Assembly (NCBI GenBank): GCA_963931865.1
Contig: OZ007510.1
Location: 3,190,747-3,254,746 of the forward strand
DNA: 64,000 nt
Direction of reading: 5' to 3'
Source of the DNA: Axinella damicornis
Taxonomy: Eukaryota > Porifera > Demospongiae > Axinellida > Axinellidae
The notes under the pieces were generated by a model, which saw only the letters and a program-made list of their open reading frames with translations, was not told where the DNA came from and did not search any database. The position numbers and the translations under genes were made by a program. How positions within the stretch are numbered: the stretch's first letter is position 1; each line of letters starts with the position of its first letter. Of this stretch, positions 48,301-58,723 are shown piece after piece.

Positions 48301-49770
48301 ACTCACCTCATCCTCCAGGTTGGTGCGCTCCAAGTCTAGAGTCATCATGTGCATGCGACTGAGCACCACTTCCAGCACCTCACAGCTCTTGTTCTCCAGC
48401 CGCACTCCTGTGTGTACAGTACGTGCAAGTGTGAGAGGGAGTCAGCAACATAGCCTCGTTCCCAGACCATAGGAGAAACAGCCTGGCAACTTCCGTGAGT
48501 TCAACTATATAAAGATATAATGTCACTGCAATTGCTCTACAGCTCATTCAAGCAGTGAATATCGGATTAGTGCACGTGAGATTTTTCCGCTGCTGAGAAC
48601 GGTCCTTTCCTGCTCTTGGAAGCAACTGTTTGCTGCAGGTCTACTACGGAAGTCAAGCAGAAGTCGAACAAACAAAAATCAATAGCACAGTCGAGCGATC
48701 AACTAATGCGATGAGTGGGCATGACTGCAATGCTTCAACGTATGACGCAAGTCGTATATTGTCATGTGACAATGTTCTGAAATTTGATTGCTAGTGTCAA
48801 CTTTCTGGCAGCAGAGTAAGTTTGAACGCGCGTAAGTTGCTGGCTGGGCCGTTTTTCCTATGGCCTGGGAACAAGGCTATCAGTGGAGCAGAAAGCTGTG
48901 TTCTGTGAAATAATGGCAACAGTGTTGGCCGACATGGCCTTACCTTTGAGGTCCAAAGTGTCAATTGGAAGGCTCAAGTCATCCACCCTCTGTGAACAAA
49001 GAGCACGGTAATGACAGCTCTGAATAGCAGCATGCCCAGCAACATGGCCTGGAAGCCTAAGGATGTGATCTAGTACTCCAACATGGAGTCATGGACAGGA
49101 CGTACACACAGAACTTCCAATCAACAGGAGCCAGGCCTATGAGGTAAATTCACATGAGTTTGGGGTGGTTCAACACTTGGGTACCCTGCTCGAACCTACG
49201 GGAACCAGGCCTACCGTTCAGTTTCAAATGCGTTCTCACCTCCAGCTGCTCCAGTAACTTGGTGATGGGCCTCACTCTCATAGCCATGCACTCCTGGCGG
49301 TACACATAAACCATATCCTGTGCTGTCTCCTCAGGATCTGCAAGGTTATGTGTAGTTGTGATAGCAACAGTGGAATTACACACATTCTCCAAAGTTGGTA
49401 TGGTGTATACAATCAGATAGACATGGTGGTATCTATACCAGGGACTTACCATGTGCCCAGAGGTTGGTGTCATCAAATTCAGCCACTAGAGCCTTTCCCG
49501 CTCGGAACCTGACTCTCCTTCTCCCGCCTTCCGCCTCCTCCTCCTCTTCTTCTTCCTCCCCGCTCCCCTCTAGCCTTTGTTCCACCTCCTGAAACTCCAC
49601 CTGCTGCTCCTCCATCTCCTCCCCTACTTCCAAGTCGTCACTCTGCACATGCCAAGCCAGGACAGTCACACACACTCAATGGACCGTCAGTTTACATGAA
49701 ACATACACAAACACACCTCCTCAGGGTCTTGATGCAAGGCATTGCCTCCTGTGGCCGATACATCGCTCAT
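45389..49770 (-). CDS. PPP1R37: Protein phosphatase 1 regulatory subunit 37 (leucine-rich repeats)
   Basis: PP1-binding leucine-rich repeat protein of 702 residues (human 691). The N-terminus has an RVxF-type docking motif (RRRVRF) after a Glu-rich run. Ribonuclease-inhibitor-type repeats follow (DTLDLKG, MTLDLERTNLEDEGA, LRVLKLQGNNLSG, LRILDLRDNNLQ, LQVLNLTANSIG, ERINLANTKMTCEGA, THVDLKENDLR). A long acidic, disordered tail is encoded by the last exon. Exons from 5': 49717-49770, 49450-49642, 49240-49337, 48944-48989, 48307-48407, 48077-48196, 47853-48003, 47616-47761, 47131-47250, 46803-46944, 46502-46668, 46209-46235, 45389-46132; phases close. Head to head with COX7A2L. Confidence 0.92.
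48456..48880. mobile_element. 425-bp TAGCCTCG element with about 45-bp inverted ends
   Basis: The left end TAGCCTCGTTCCCAGACCAT, then AGGAGAAACAGCC and CAACTT, is mirrored at the right by AAGTTG, GGCCGTTTTTCCTATGGCC and TGGGAACAAGGCTA. Lies in PPP1R37 intron 4. Same termini as the tiny hairpins. No coding content seen. Confidence 0.65.
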
Positions 49771-50235
49771 TCCGACAACTGCGGCCACTCTCCCGTAGCT
49801 CATCACACCGCTAGATGGCTGCAACAAGCTGATGTCCATTCAGTGAAACCTGAGGGAGGGACACGACTGATCTCCCCTATTTTAAGTATATAAAGTGGTG
49901 AGCAGTGCTATCATGTATTGGCAAACGTAATGTCCCACCGGAGGTATGTTAATAATACAGCAATCAGAGTCGTATTTGTATGGTCCCACAGGCAGTTCAT
50001 TCGTGTCAGTTCACCTCGTCTCCCTGTCGAGGATGTGTGGCAGGTCTTGTGCTCTTCTTCTATCGCTACAAACTAGTCACAACGTCTTCACCCTCTCGTG
50101 GCTGGCTGTACTGTATCAGGTATAATTTTAAGTCCTAAAAACTTCCGTCACGTGATAGCGCTTGTGACTTGAAAAAGTAGGCGGGGCAAGGACAGGATCA
50201 CCGGCATAGGATCAGAGCGCCACTGCAAAAATCAG
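49771..50235. promoter_or_regulatory. PPP1R37/COX7A2L divergent upstream region
   Basis: 465 bp between divergent start codons with no other gene. Confidence 0.45.
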
Positions 50236-52308
50236 ATGTTCTACAAATACAACCAGGTGTCCAGTAGAGTCCAGTCCGCAGAGGCTGCATTGGGTCAGGT
50301 ATGAGGATGTCTCGGTACCGCGGTGAGGGTGATTTGATCACAGATATTATCTATGATTAATGATAGTAACATACTCCGTTTCTATTTGATACCCACCCTT
50401 GTCTGCAGGGACTGGCTAGCGCTAGAGGGGCAGCAGCGGAGGTGACCTACATCCCTCCCTACAAGGCCACATCTGGGACCAACATCGGTGTGCTGAATGT
50501 GGCCAACAGAGTAAAGGGATTCCAACAGTTATTCAGGGTGTGTTATAGCTCTCTACATACGTACCTAGCTGACTTTTGGGGGTTGTTATTATTTCTGGAA
50601 CGAATTGGTCTGGCAGGAAGTAGGGCAATAGTTAGGGTTAGGGCTAGGGCAGGTGCTGAACGTGCATGTGTGTCCATTGCCTATACTTGCTTTCTCCAGC
50701 GCGCGATCGCTTTTCAGTATGCGCGCGTGGAGAAGTATGGTCTAGAACTTTGGACCACTTTACTCGGTTAGTGCAACTGCAGTAAGTCAATTCCGGCCCG
50801 CTAACCTCGTTGGCTGTTTGTACTTCTGTCTGTTTGTACTTTGGTCTGTTTGGTCGTTGTGCAGGAGAACAGCAATCGCAGACAACTTCAGACAGTCCTC
50901 AACGCTTGTACCAAGCGATTTGAAAGATCACCACGTGACAGCTGCAATCTGATTGGCTCTACCCAATTTCGAGTAGAGCCCAAGCAAAGTGGTCCAAAGT
51001 TTCTAGACCCTCCTTTTCCCCGTGCAGTCACGTGAATCGATCCGTGCTGTGGAAAATTCGAGGGGCTAGCCCGCTAGACTAGCCTAACGTATGTACTTCC
51101 TGCGGGACAGTCTTGTCCCTGGAAAATAGTAACGACCCTATTGGCCCTATACATAGCTACAGTTGTGACCCCAGTTGGTTAGTGGTCAAAACCACACAAA
51201 AGGTTGCAGTCATTGAAGCCAATAGTCTTCTGGATAGTTGTGCACATGGATGCCATCTTGCATCACAATTACGGTCTTGAAACTCTAGCTGTGCTCTGGA
51301 GAGCATAATTATTGTCCAGCCTCGTTCCCAGGCCAGCCTGGGAATGAGGCTAACTCTTGTCTAGCAGTTTGCATCATTGTTGTGCTTTGCTGAAATATCA
51401 CAAAATGACTCACCAGTTGCTCAGGTTAATTCACCACCCTGTAGAGTTTCAATATTGGCAAGCGTATACAAGTAATGTGTGTCAAGCAGGTTAACTAAAG
51501 TATTTTAGTGCTACTCACGTGACCCTCAATGAATCAGACGCCTCAGAATCGATCACATGACGGAGCATTTAATCGCTTAATGCACGCTTTAGTGTGCATT
51601 ATCTAGTTTTTCAAAGATCAAAGGCTGTCTCGGGTCAGTGAGATGCACTAAGTAGTTTAGATACCAGTTTGCAGTGCATTACGGGCTTATAGTGCACTCA
51701 GGCAATGTAGTTAACGGTCTCGGGCGGATAATGCACTCGCCTTCGGCTCGTGCATTATCTCGCCCTCGACCGTTAACTAGATTGCCCTTGTGCACTAAAA
51801 CCCGTAATGCACTGCAAAGTGGTATCTAAATATTACATAGACGTCATACTCACTTGTCGAGAAATTAAACAAGTCAAAAGCATTTTGTTTTACTGTTCCA
51901 GCTATACTTAATTGGCTCCACCCCTTTCAACATTGTTGGTGACCTTTCAATGCACTAGGCACCAAGGCTCAACAATTGGCTCGTGAGGTACATACATGAA
52001 TACACTGTAGTCAGATAGTGTTGCATAGTTTGAGACAGGACTAGGATTTCAGCTGCCTTTATTCTATTACTAGTCCTCTGATGTGTGTACCAAGCAATAG
52101 ATATTTCTGTCAACCAACTTTCACTCATTAATTTATCTCCATGCGCACACTGCAGCACACTGCACAGGACCTTCCTGTATATCTGAAGGGTCCCATCGAC
52201 CTTCCTCTCTACCGTGGTGTCATGGCCCTCTCTGTTGTAGGTATTGGACTCACTGTCTTTAGCATCTACCGCATGGCGACCGGAACTATGACCAAGAAGA
52301 GCAACTAG
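50236..52308 (+). CDS. COX7A2L: Cytochrome c oxidase subunit 7A-related protein (supercomplex factor)
   Basis: Small inner-membrane protein linking complexes III and IV; 114 residues, the same as human COX7A2L. The N-terminal MFYKYNQ matches MYYKFSG, and the COX7A domain has the LPVYLKG motif, PLYRGVMALSVVG and one transmembrane helix. Unlike COX7A1/2, it keeps the long N-terminal region typical of COX7A2L. Exons: 50236-50298, 50409-50537, 52156-52308; phases close. Intron 2 (1.6 kb) contains nested transposons and a large foldback. Convergent with VRK1, stops 84 bp apart. Confidence 0.9.
50600..51113. mobile_element. Nested MITEs in COX7A2L intron 2
   Basis: The outer ends match the GGTCYGGCAGGAAGTA family (GGTCTGGCAGGAAGTAG near 50610; TACTTCCTGCGGGAC near 51105). 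Inside, CTAGAACTTTGGACCACTT near 50742 and AAGTGGTCCAAAGTTTCTAG near 50986 form a second inverted pair enclosing about 250 bp, consistent with insertion of one element into another. Confidence 0.6.
51317..51352. mobile_element. Hairpin element, TAGCCTCG family
   Basis: CAGCCTCGTTCCCAGGC followed almost immediately by GCCTGGGAATGAGGCTA. Target duplication degraded. Confidence 0.65.
51655..51832. mobile_element. Foldback element of about 180 bp in COX7A2L intron 2
   Basis: Two arms of about 85 bp face each other: left AGATACCAGTTTGCAGTGCA, CGGGCTTATAGTGCACT, AGTTAACGGTC and GATAATGCACTCG; right CGTGCATTATCTCGCC, GACCGTTAACTAGAT, AGTGCACAAGGG in inverted form and TGCACTGCAAAGTGGTATCT. The loop is CCTTCGGCT. 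Confidence 0.75.
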
Positions 52309-52392
52309 CAGATCAGACGTGCAGGCAGCATTATATTGCTTATGTGGATACAAATTATTGTAGTGACTGTATCATTACTCGTTGTACTATCA

Positions 52393-55300
52393 CTAAGGTG
52401 AACTGTCAGATAATATTTCAATAGGTTCTGACTTGTTCCTCCCGCGCCCAGGCTTCTTTTGCTGTCTCCGTGACACAGGAGATTTCTTTCCACCTGCCTG
52501 GCGTCTGTGGGTAACCTGAGGGGCATCCTATAATTATTAAGGTGCTATAATACAGCTGATCTCCTTCCTTACCCATACATTCCTCACACCTTTGGAGAGT
52601 GTCTTGTTTTTCTGTGGTATGTCCCCTTCTCTTCATCACTGTCATCTGAGCTGTCCCTGGGGGGATGTTTGTGGGGGGCCTGGAAGGATAGGGTACTAGT
52701 GTACATGCATCCAGTACCTGCACATGATTGTATAGTCATATCCTACTTTAGGCACCTGTCGTACTGGCTTCCTGTGTACATCCTCACTGTAGCCCAACTC
52801 GGCAGGGTAGCTGACCAAAGGGAGGAGGACAGCACTTGGTCCTGCCTCCCCATCTGTGTCCATGTGTTTCTGCTTTGGCCGTCCCCTGCCCTCTGCAGGA
52901 GGCCTCCCCTTGCCCTCTGCAGGATGCCTCACCACTCTGCCTGCTTTCCTCCTAGGAGATCGTCGAGGTTTCTTGAGGGGAGAGGCAGAGGAGTCAGCTT
53001 CATCGATATCATTGGGCTTGCGCTGAAGGAGAGGGACAAAGCAGTTCCAGCTATTAGAATCAGATCATCAACACCATTTCAGTGAAAAATTCGCTCAAAC
53101 AGTCACCTTCCTTGAAACCAGCCAGTCAAGGTCCCGTCCATCATCCTTCCACCCTCGGCAGCTAAGTTCCTTCTGAAAGAGGCCCTTGAACTGATCATAG
53201 TTCGGCTGGTCCTTGTATCCAAGCTTGTAGACTGCCTTCATATACTTTCCCAGGCAAGCAGGAGCAGGGGTACCGCTGCTGAAGCATGCCTGCATCAACC
53301 CATCGGGGTCTGACTTGTACCTATGTAACACAAATAAGCGTCAAAAATATTCAAACAAAAGTCAGTAACCGTCTCAACTTTATCTTCTGTGCAGCAACGT
53401 AGGGCTTATTCTCCAGCTTGTCTTCCCAGGGTAGCTTCCCACATGCCCACTGAAGCAGACAGTAGCCCAAGATCTCAAGATCACCACGCCTTGAAGGGCC
53501 TAAAGTTGGCAGAGGTACAGTGCGTACAGTGTACCCAACTATAGGGCAAGAGTAGCCTCATTCCCACGCAGCCTGGGAACGAGGCTAGGGCAAGAGGAAG
53601 GGGATGTGCTCACAGCAATATGAATCCTGGTAACTTACTGACTCCCTTGTGAGCATCAATGCTGGTGAACTCAATGGTGCCATCGTGCTCCCTACGTGGG
53701 TCCTCTTTGTACTCCTTGTGTCTGCCTTCTGGGTTGAACCGGTAGGCCAGACCGTAGTCCACCAGGTACACCTAACACAGTATACGAGATGGAGTATATA
53801 CATCACAATAGCTGCTCAAAAGAGAGGCAAGTTTCTGTGTGAAATTGAGATACCAAATATGGCACATTTTGACATGTTGATTGTGGCCAAAATTGAGAAA
53901 CAGCATTCCTGTTCTATAGGGTGACTGATGTGCCATTATTGCAAAAAAATGACCAATGAACCAAAATTGGTATTGGGAATGGACTTGGAAGAGAATGTTG
54001 CACTAGGTATATGAACCTGGGGATTGTGCCATTGTGGTCAGCATAAAGGAGCTTTCAAATGATGTCCTTAAAATGATTTTTAATTTCGGTCACATTTTTG
54101 TCAAAAATCGCACTCGACCAAAGGCTATAATCCATGGTTTTTCATGATTTTGGGTCAAAATTCAACCTACAGCAAAATGGACATCGTGTGAAAGCCCCAG
54201 TCATGCTGATCACAATGGTGCAAATCTCGGCCTCATATCTCATTCCTAGCCCAAGATATCTAGCAGAGTACTTAGCTCAAGCATTTGGCCTAATTCCTAC
54301 TCTGTATATCCGCATTGTCTAAAGAGTGTGTATGAATGAGATATGTTATTGTGCCATTGGATCAGCATGGAAAGAACCTAAACATGTTTTGCCAAAAATC
54401 ACTCGACCTAAGGCAATCCATGGTTTTTCATTATTTTGGGTCAAAATTCAACCTACAGCAAAATGGACATCATTTGAAAGCTCAATTCATGCTGATCACA
54501 ATGGTGCAAATCCCAGCCTCATATCTCATCATTCTTAGCCCAAGATATCAAGCATAGCACTTAGCTCAAACGTGTGGCCTAATTCCTACTCTGTATAGAG
54601 AGGGCAACTTTAGCATACATACCTCATGGTGGTCGCCCTCGCCATGACCCGTCAGCAGATTGGAGCCCTTGATGTCTGCATGCACATACTCTTGCTCATG
54701 AAGGTATTCCACCGCCTCCAGCTGGTAATGAGAGCGGTACTAGTAATGGGGAGTATGACAGGGGTGTCTCCTTGATAGGAAGTGGCTCACCAGTCTGAGG
54801 GCAAGGTGGCAAACAGTCTTCATTCCAAACTGCCTACGTGCCGCACAGAATTTCTTCTCCACATCTTCTCCAAATCTCTCCATCACCATAAATCGGTACT
54901 GCATCTCCTTACTGGAGTGGATACCCGAGCTGATGTACTTCGGAATGGCCAGGTACCTCATTCGATGGTCCTTCACCCATCGTTCAACTGAAAGACAACC
55001 AGCGGGCTTACCCTGTTGCCTGCTCATTCACAAACGTTCAACTACTCTAGCACTTACTGAGCTCCACTTTGGCCACCCTCCGGTAGAACGACAGTTCAGT
55101 GAACAGCGGTCCATTCTCGTGGGGTTCCTGGGGCAGTGACATACCAACTTGCAAGCGGACTACTATTAATTGTCCACAAACAGAATGGCCATGAAGGTCC
55201 CCCACTCACTATCTTGATGACATGCCTCGCAACTGTCATAGAGGCACTGCTCCCCTGCGGTGCAGCCAGGTAGATCTCTCCAAAGCCCCCCTTCCCCACT

Positions 55301-55473
55301 GAGGCCCCAATCACCCACTCCTTCTTGGAAAAGTCACTTAGTACCTCCCCTGCCGGCAGGGGAGGGGGCATCTTCCGTGCACCCTTCTTTCTGCCCACTG
55401 CTTTGGGCTTCTTGGAGACCACTCCCCCATCTGCTTCCTCACTACCCCTGGCCCTGGCCCGCTTTGGAGGCAT
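52393..55473 (-). CDS. VRK1: VRK1-like nuclear serine/threonine kinase with AT-hook-like tail
   Basis: Chromatin-linked kinase of the VRK branch of the CK1 group. In animals it phosphorylates BAF (BANF1), whose gene lies about 3 kb away. 528 residues (human 396). [11 protein letters not shown] nucleotide loop, HVIKI lysine, [10 protein letters not shown] catalytic loop, DYG in place of DFG (usual for VRKs) and EFTSIDAH substrate loop. The tail beyond the kinase is about 150 residues longer than in human and has Lys/Arg/Pro blocks including an AT-hook-like GRGRPK. Exons from 5': 55210-55473, 55058-55127, 54791-54987, 54623-54721, 53639-53771, 53370-53499, 53107-53320, 52756-53022, 52590-52679, 52393-52515; phases close. 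Tail exons are less certain than the kinase. Confidence 0.9.
53553..53587. mobile_element. 35-bp hairpin element with perfect 9-bp target duplication
   Basis: TAGCCTCATTCCCACGC followed by GCCTGGGAACGAGGCTA, flanked by GGGCAAGAG on both sides (53544-53552, 53588-53596). In VRK1 intron 5. Confidence 0.8.
53840..54595. repeat. Dispersed repeat, GAATGAGATATGAAGCT family, copies 4 and 5
   Basis: Two adjacent copies (about 53840-54260 and 54320-54595) in VRK1 intron 4, both ending in CATATCTCATTCCTAGCCC-like sequence followed by AAGATATC. The second is shorter. Confidence 0.7.
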
Positions 55474-55772
55474 GGCTGCAGGTGTTTAGCAGTGGTTATA
55501 ACAGTAACTTCTCTCTATCATCTGCATCAAAACTTCTGGACCCGGTTACCCACCTGAAACTGAAATTTCAGCTTGCACAATGAAGTTAGCAGTGCGTTTT
55601 ATTTGAAGCGCACCTACAGCAATTTTCAATTTTTGCCGGCGCTTGCGGGCAGTAGCCAATCAGATCATGAGCACTCACCGCATTCCAATCCAAGCAAGCT
55701 GGAATTAGTTCCGGAATCGGATGGTGATTTACGTGGCCTGTGGACAACTATTATTAAAAGTTTCTCGCCACC
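55474..55772. promoter_or_regulatory. VRK1/BRMS1 bidirectional promoter region
   Basis: 299 bp between divergent start codons, with no other gene. Confidence 0.5.
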
Positions 55773-58262
55773 ATGCCCGTGGGTACTAACTCCAGGAACG
55801 GAAACCACTGTCCAAGAGACGCGAAGACTAACGGGGAGGAAGACTCTTCTAACTCCGACGATGGATCTTCTATGTGTAAGCGTCTGGTAATGGTATTATT
55901 AGTGTAGTTGTTTAGCCTAATTCCCAGCCTTCTACACCTCCAGTTATTTTATGGAGGTGTAGAAGGCCTGGGAACGAGGTTAGTACTAGTTGTTACAATG
56001 GGTACTTTACCTCCCTCGTGTAGACGATGAGGAAGACGGTGATCGTAGGAAGGGAGACTGTCTGGATGATATGCAGTTTCTGGAGCAACAGTTCTCGGAC
56101 CTCAAAGAGCTGTATGTAACTTACACATTTAGCAGGTATACTAATTATGTCAATCCCTAGTCTTGGCATAGATAATATAGTCCCTACCTGGTCTCGGTCC
56201 CAGACACAACCAACCCCAGTGCAGATCGCATTTAGCATGGGGGAAGCGATATATGTATTGGATGAAAGGTCTGCGAACAAGACTAGCCGACCCCCTAACC
56301 TGACAAGGACTAGGTTTGGAACCCGAGGAGGGAATTTGCTACCTAGCTAGACCAAGAGCGCATAAGTAGAACGCGCCCCCGCGCGACCTACTTATGCGCT
56401 CTTGAGCTAGACCCAAGTGTGCAGGGTCTGCCATCAGTGTGTTTTGTGGTTTCTCAGGCTCTACCAGGAGAAGGCACAGCAATTGGAGCAGAAGATCCAG
56501 ATGGTGAATGAAGGTAGGAAACAGATAGTTGTACAGTCTGGATTGCACTGGTAATACGTTATCATGAATGCTTTCAGGCAGTGCTGCTGAGTATCTACAG
56601 CCACTGCAGGAGCTTGATGAGTCATTCAAGAGCAGACTGGATACAGCAAGTTAGTCCTCCTTCCTTCCCAACCTCCCTCACCCAGTTACCCCACCTCCCT
56701 GTCCTTCTCTTCCTCCCATCACCTCCCTCTTTTCCTTCCTCACCTCCCTCTCCCTCCATCTCCCCAATCCTCTCCCTCTACCTCCCCACCTCTCTCTCCC
56801 TCTCCTTCCACACCTTCTCCCTATTGTCTCTTCTCCCTCTCCTCCCAAACCTCCCTCTCCTCCCAAACCTCCCTCTCCCTTCTGCTCTGACTTAACCTCC
56901 CACACAGAACTGCAGCACCAATGCCGGGTAAGCCAACTGAATGTGCTAGATAGCTCATATTTTGCTCCTGTTGTAGGAGGCTCACTACACTTGTTATACT
57001 TCACCAGAGGAGGAACATCCAGAACAAGTACGAAGAAGAGGTCCAGTCAGCACACCAGGACTTTGAGGTACTTGTCCCATCTCTTCTGTGTATGTGTGTT
57101 TGTGCCATTATAGGAAGGTGCTGACTGGCTGGTGAACCACCTCACCTCCCTCAGGAGTTTTGTCGGGTGACTATGATGCGGATGAAAGGGGAGGTAGAAG
57201 AGAAGATGAGGAGACTGCAAGAGGAGAGGGTGATTGCAGAGCTCACCAGCGGTGAGTGCTAGTCTCCCCCTCCACGATCAATCAGACCCGCCAAAGCATT
57301 AAACCAGTATGCTGCTGTCTTGTATTCAAAACTAGTTCTGATATTGCTGAATGGCTAACCCTGATAATTATAGCAGGATGTGCAGGACTATCCAATCCAG
57401 AATACTCTTGTCCTTACACTGACATCGGCAGACCCTAGCCCTGTACCAACACACAACAATGCCTCTTTGTCTCTGGTTGATATTCCAGCCTATGGCACTC
57501 ATGTTTGTATTCTTGGGAAATTGGTTGGTAATTCCAAAGGGCATGTGATCAGGCTTTTGCCCTGATAATTATTCCTACAGCCGATTGCAATAAGTCTTGC
57601 AACAAGGAACTGATATATCACGAAACCATAATCTGCTACTAATTGCAATGATACTGCTGAGCTGGGATGTGACCCAACATCAACACTATATTCATGCTGT
57701 CTCATTATCTTCCCTCCTTCCTATGCACACATCATCATCCTACTGAAATCAGAAAGCTCTTCCCGAAAACGGAGGTCAAAGGTCAATGAGTTCCTCCTGC
57801 CAGAGAAGAGAAAAAAACCAGTCACTGTCACTGATATCCTTGATCTCCCTGGGCCCCTCGACCATTGGTCTATCTTTACCATACTGTAGTTGTCCCTGTC
57901 TAACCATGCCTATCATTGTTGGCCTTGACCCTTCCTTGGTCACGCCCCTATGTGGTACACATGCTTCGAGACATGGACATCATGGAGGATCTCACAGACA
58001 TACGCAAGGTAAGTTGCTGGGACCAATACTGCATGCACAGAGACTGAGGATAAATGCAGCCATGTTTTGTTTCCATAGGCCAGAGCAGCCTTGGAGGTAC
58101 AGCGTAGAGAAGGTAAGCTCTACCGCATCAGGTACATGGCTAGCTCAGCCCCAGACCCAAACCAATCCAAGCTGGGGTTGATTTCGGTCTGGGGCCAAGA
58201 CTAGTACATATGACAGTATGTTATTCTCTTGCCCAGGGAAGAGCAAGACAAGCTGGAGATAG
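55773..58262 (+). CDS. BRMS1: BRMS1-family SIN3/HDAC corepressor subunit, with an AT-AC intron
   Basis: Component of the SIN3-HDAC corepressor; 233 residues (human BRMS1 246, BRMS1L longer). Acidic N-terminus, Sds3-like coiled coil (FLEQQFSDLKELLYQEK; NIQNKYEEEV; MMRMKGEVEEKMRRLQEER), a basic SSSRKRRSK stretch, the conserved TGPYVVHMLRDMDIMEDLTDIRKARAAL block and a short tail like BRMS1. Perfect Kozak GCCACCATG. Exons: 55773-55875, 56024-56111, 56458-56513, 56578-56649, 56908-56927, 57008-57067, 57155-57251, 57753-57833, 57944-58008, 58079-58112, 58237-58262; phases close. Intron 8 (57834-57943) begins ATATCCTT and ends AC. Confidence 0.92.
55912..55982. mobile_element. TAGCCTAATTCCCAGCC hairpin, BRMS1 intron 1
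   Basis: Left TAGCCTAATTCCCAGCC with CTTCTACACCTCCA, right TGGAGGTGTAGAAGGCC with TGGGAACGAGGTTA. AGTTGTT occurs on both sides. Confidence 0.65.
56353..56404. mobile_element. Palindromic CAAGAGCGCAT element, 8-bp target duplication
   Basis: 52-bp hairpin CAAGAGCGCATAAGTAG...CTACTTATGCGCTCTTG flanked by AGCTAGAC (56345-56352, 56405-56412). In BRMS1 intron 2. Confidence 0.85.
57834..57943 (+). other. U12-type (minor spliceosome) AT-AC intron of BRMS1
   Basis: The 110-nt intron starts ATATCCTTG, matching the U12 donor consensus, and ends AC at 57943. GGCCTTGACC at 57921-57930 fits the U12 branch element, with the branch A about 15 nt before the acceptor. Splicing there joins ACT-G to GC-CCC in phase and restores TGPYVVHM, matching the family. 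No GT-AG alternative preserves the frame, because a TAA lies between the only upstream AG and the exon. Confidence 0.88.
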
Positions 58263-58450
58263 TATGCGACTTGTACATTATGTACCACCCAGTCTCCTCT
58301 CTCTAATCTACACACTGTACTTCACTTTGATGGTGGTCCTATTATATCCTCTCTTACTTGTGTGTACCTGTGTACATATATCATATTCTAGTATCAGCAT
58401 CAAGTGTCCTATTGCAGATGTTGTTCTGCCTGACTACACTGTAAAGTGGT

Positions 58451-58723
58451 CTACAGGAACGCATCACACCAATCTTTCAGGCACTGGTGGCAGTCCTTCT
58501 GCTGTTTAGCATTGGCACCACAGGTCTGGTTCAGCCAGTCTTTGAACAATTCATCATTCTTCTTCAGTACCAGGAACTGGCCCAGTACAACATACGCTTT
58601 GTCAAACCCTTTGTCTGCCAGACGCTTCCCCAGGGTTTCTCCAATCCCGGCCAGGTCAGTTACAGGCTTCTCCCCCATTGGTTCACCCACGAAATTACGA
58701 TGCTTTTGCGATGTTGAAGACAT
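58451..58723 (-). CDS. BANF1: Barrier-to-autointegration factor
   Basis: DNA-bridging nuclear protein that binds LEM-domain proteins and lamina; 90 residues (human 89), single exon. [18 protein letters not shown] at the N-terminus, helix-hairpin-helix ([20 protein letters not shown]), [12 protein letters not shown] and CGANAKQ to the WCDAFL end are nearly identical to human. The N-terminal Ser/Thr residues that VRK1 phosphorylates are present (MSSTSQ). Head to head with EIF1AD. Confidence 0.97.
   Translation of the reverse strand: MSSTSQKHRNFVGEPMGEKPVTDLAGIGETLGKRLADKGFDKAYVVLGQFLVLKKNDELFKDWLNQTCGANAKQQKDCHQCLKDWCDAFL

Noticed and set aside
52393..52526. Alternative VRK1 C-terminal frames (ending QVRTY or running into a 73-residue frame)
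   Set aside because: They need a donor or acceptor that breaks phase; the basic tail ending SDSSP follows from consistent phase-0 splicing.
57786..57943. Broken reading frame or missing exon in BRMS1
   Set aside because: Explained fully by an AT-AC intron that restores the conserved block in phase.
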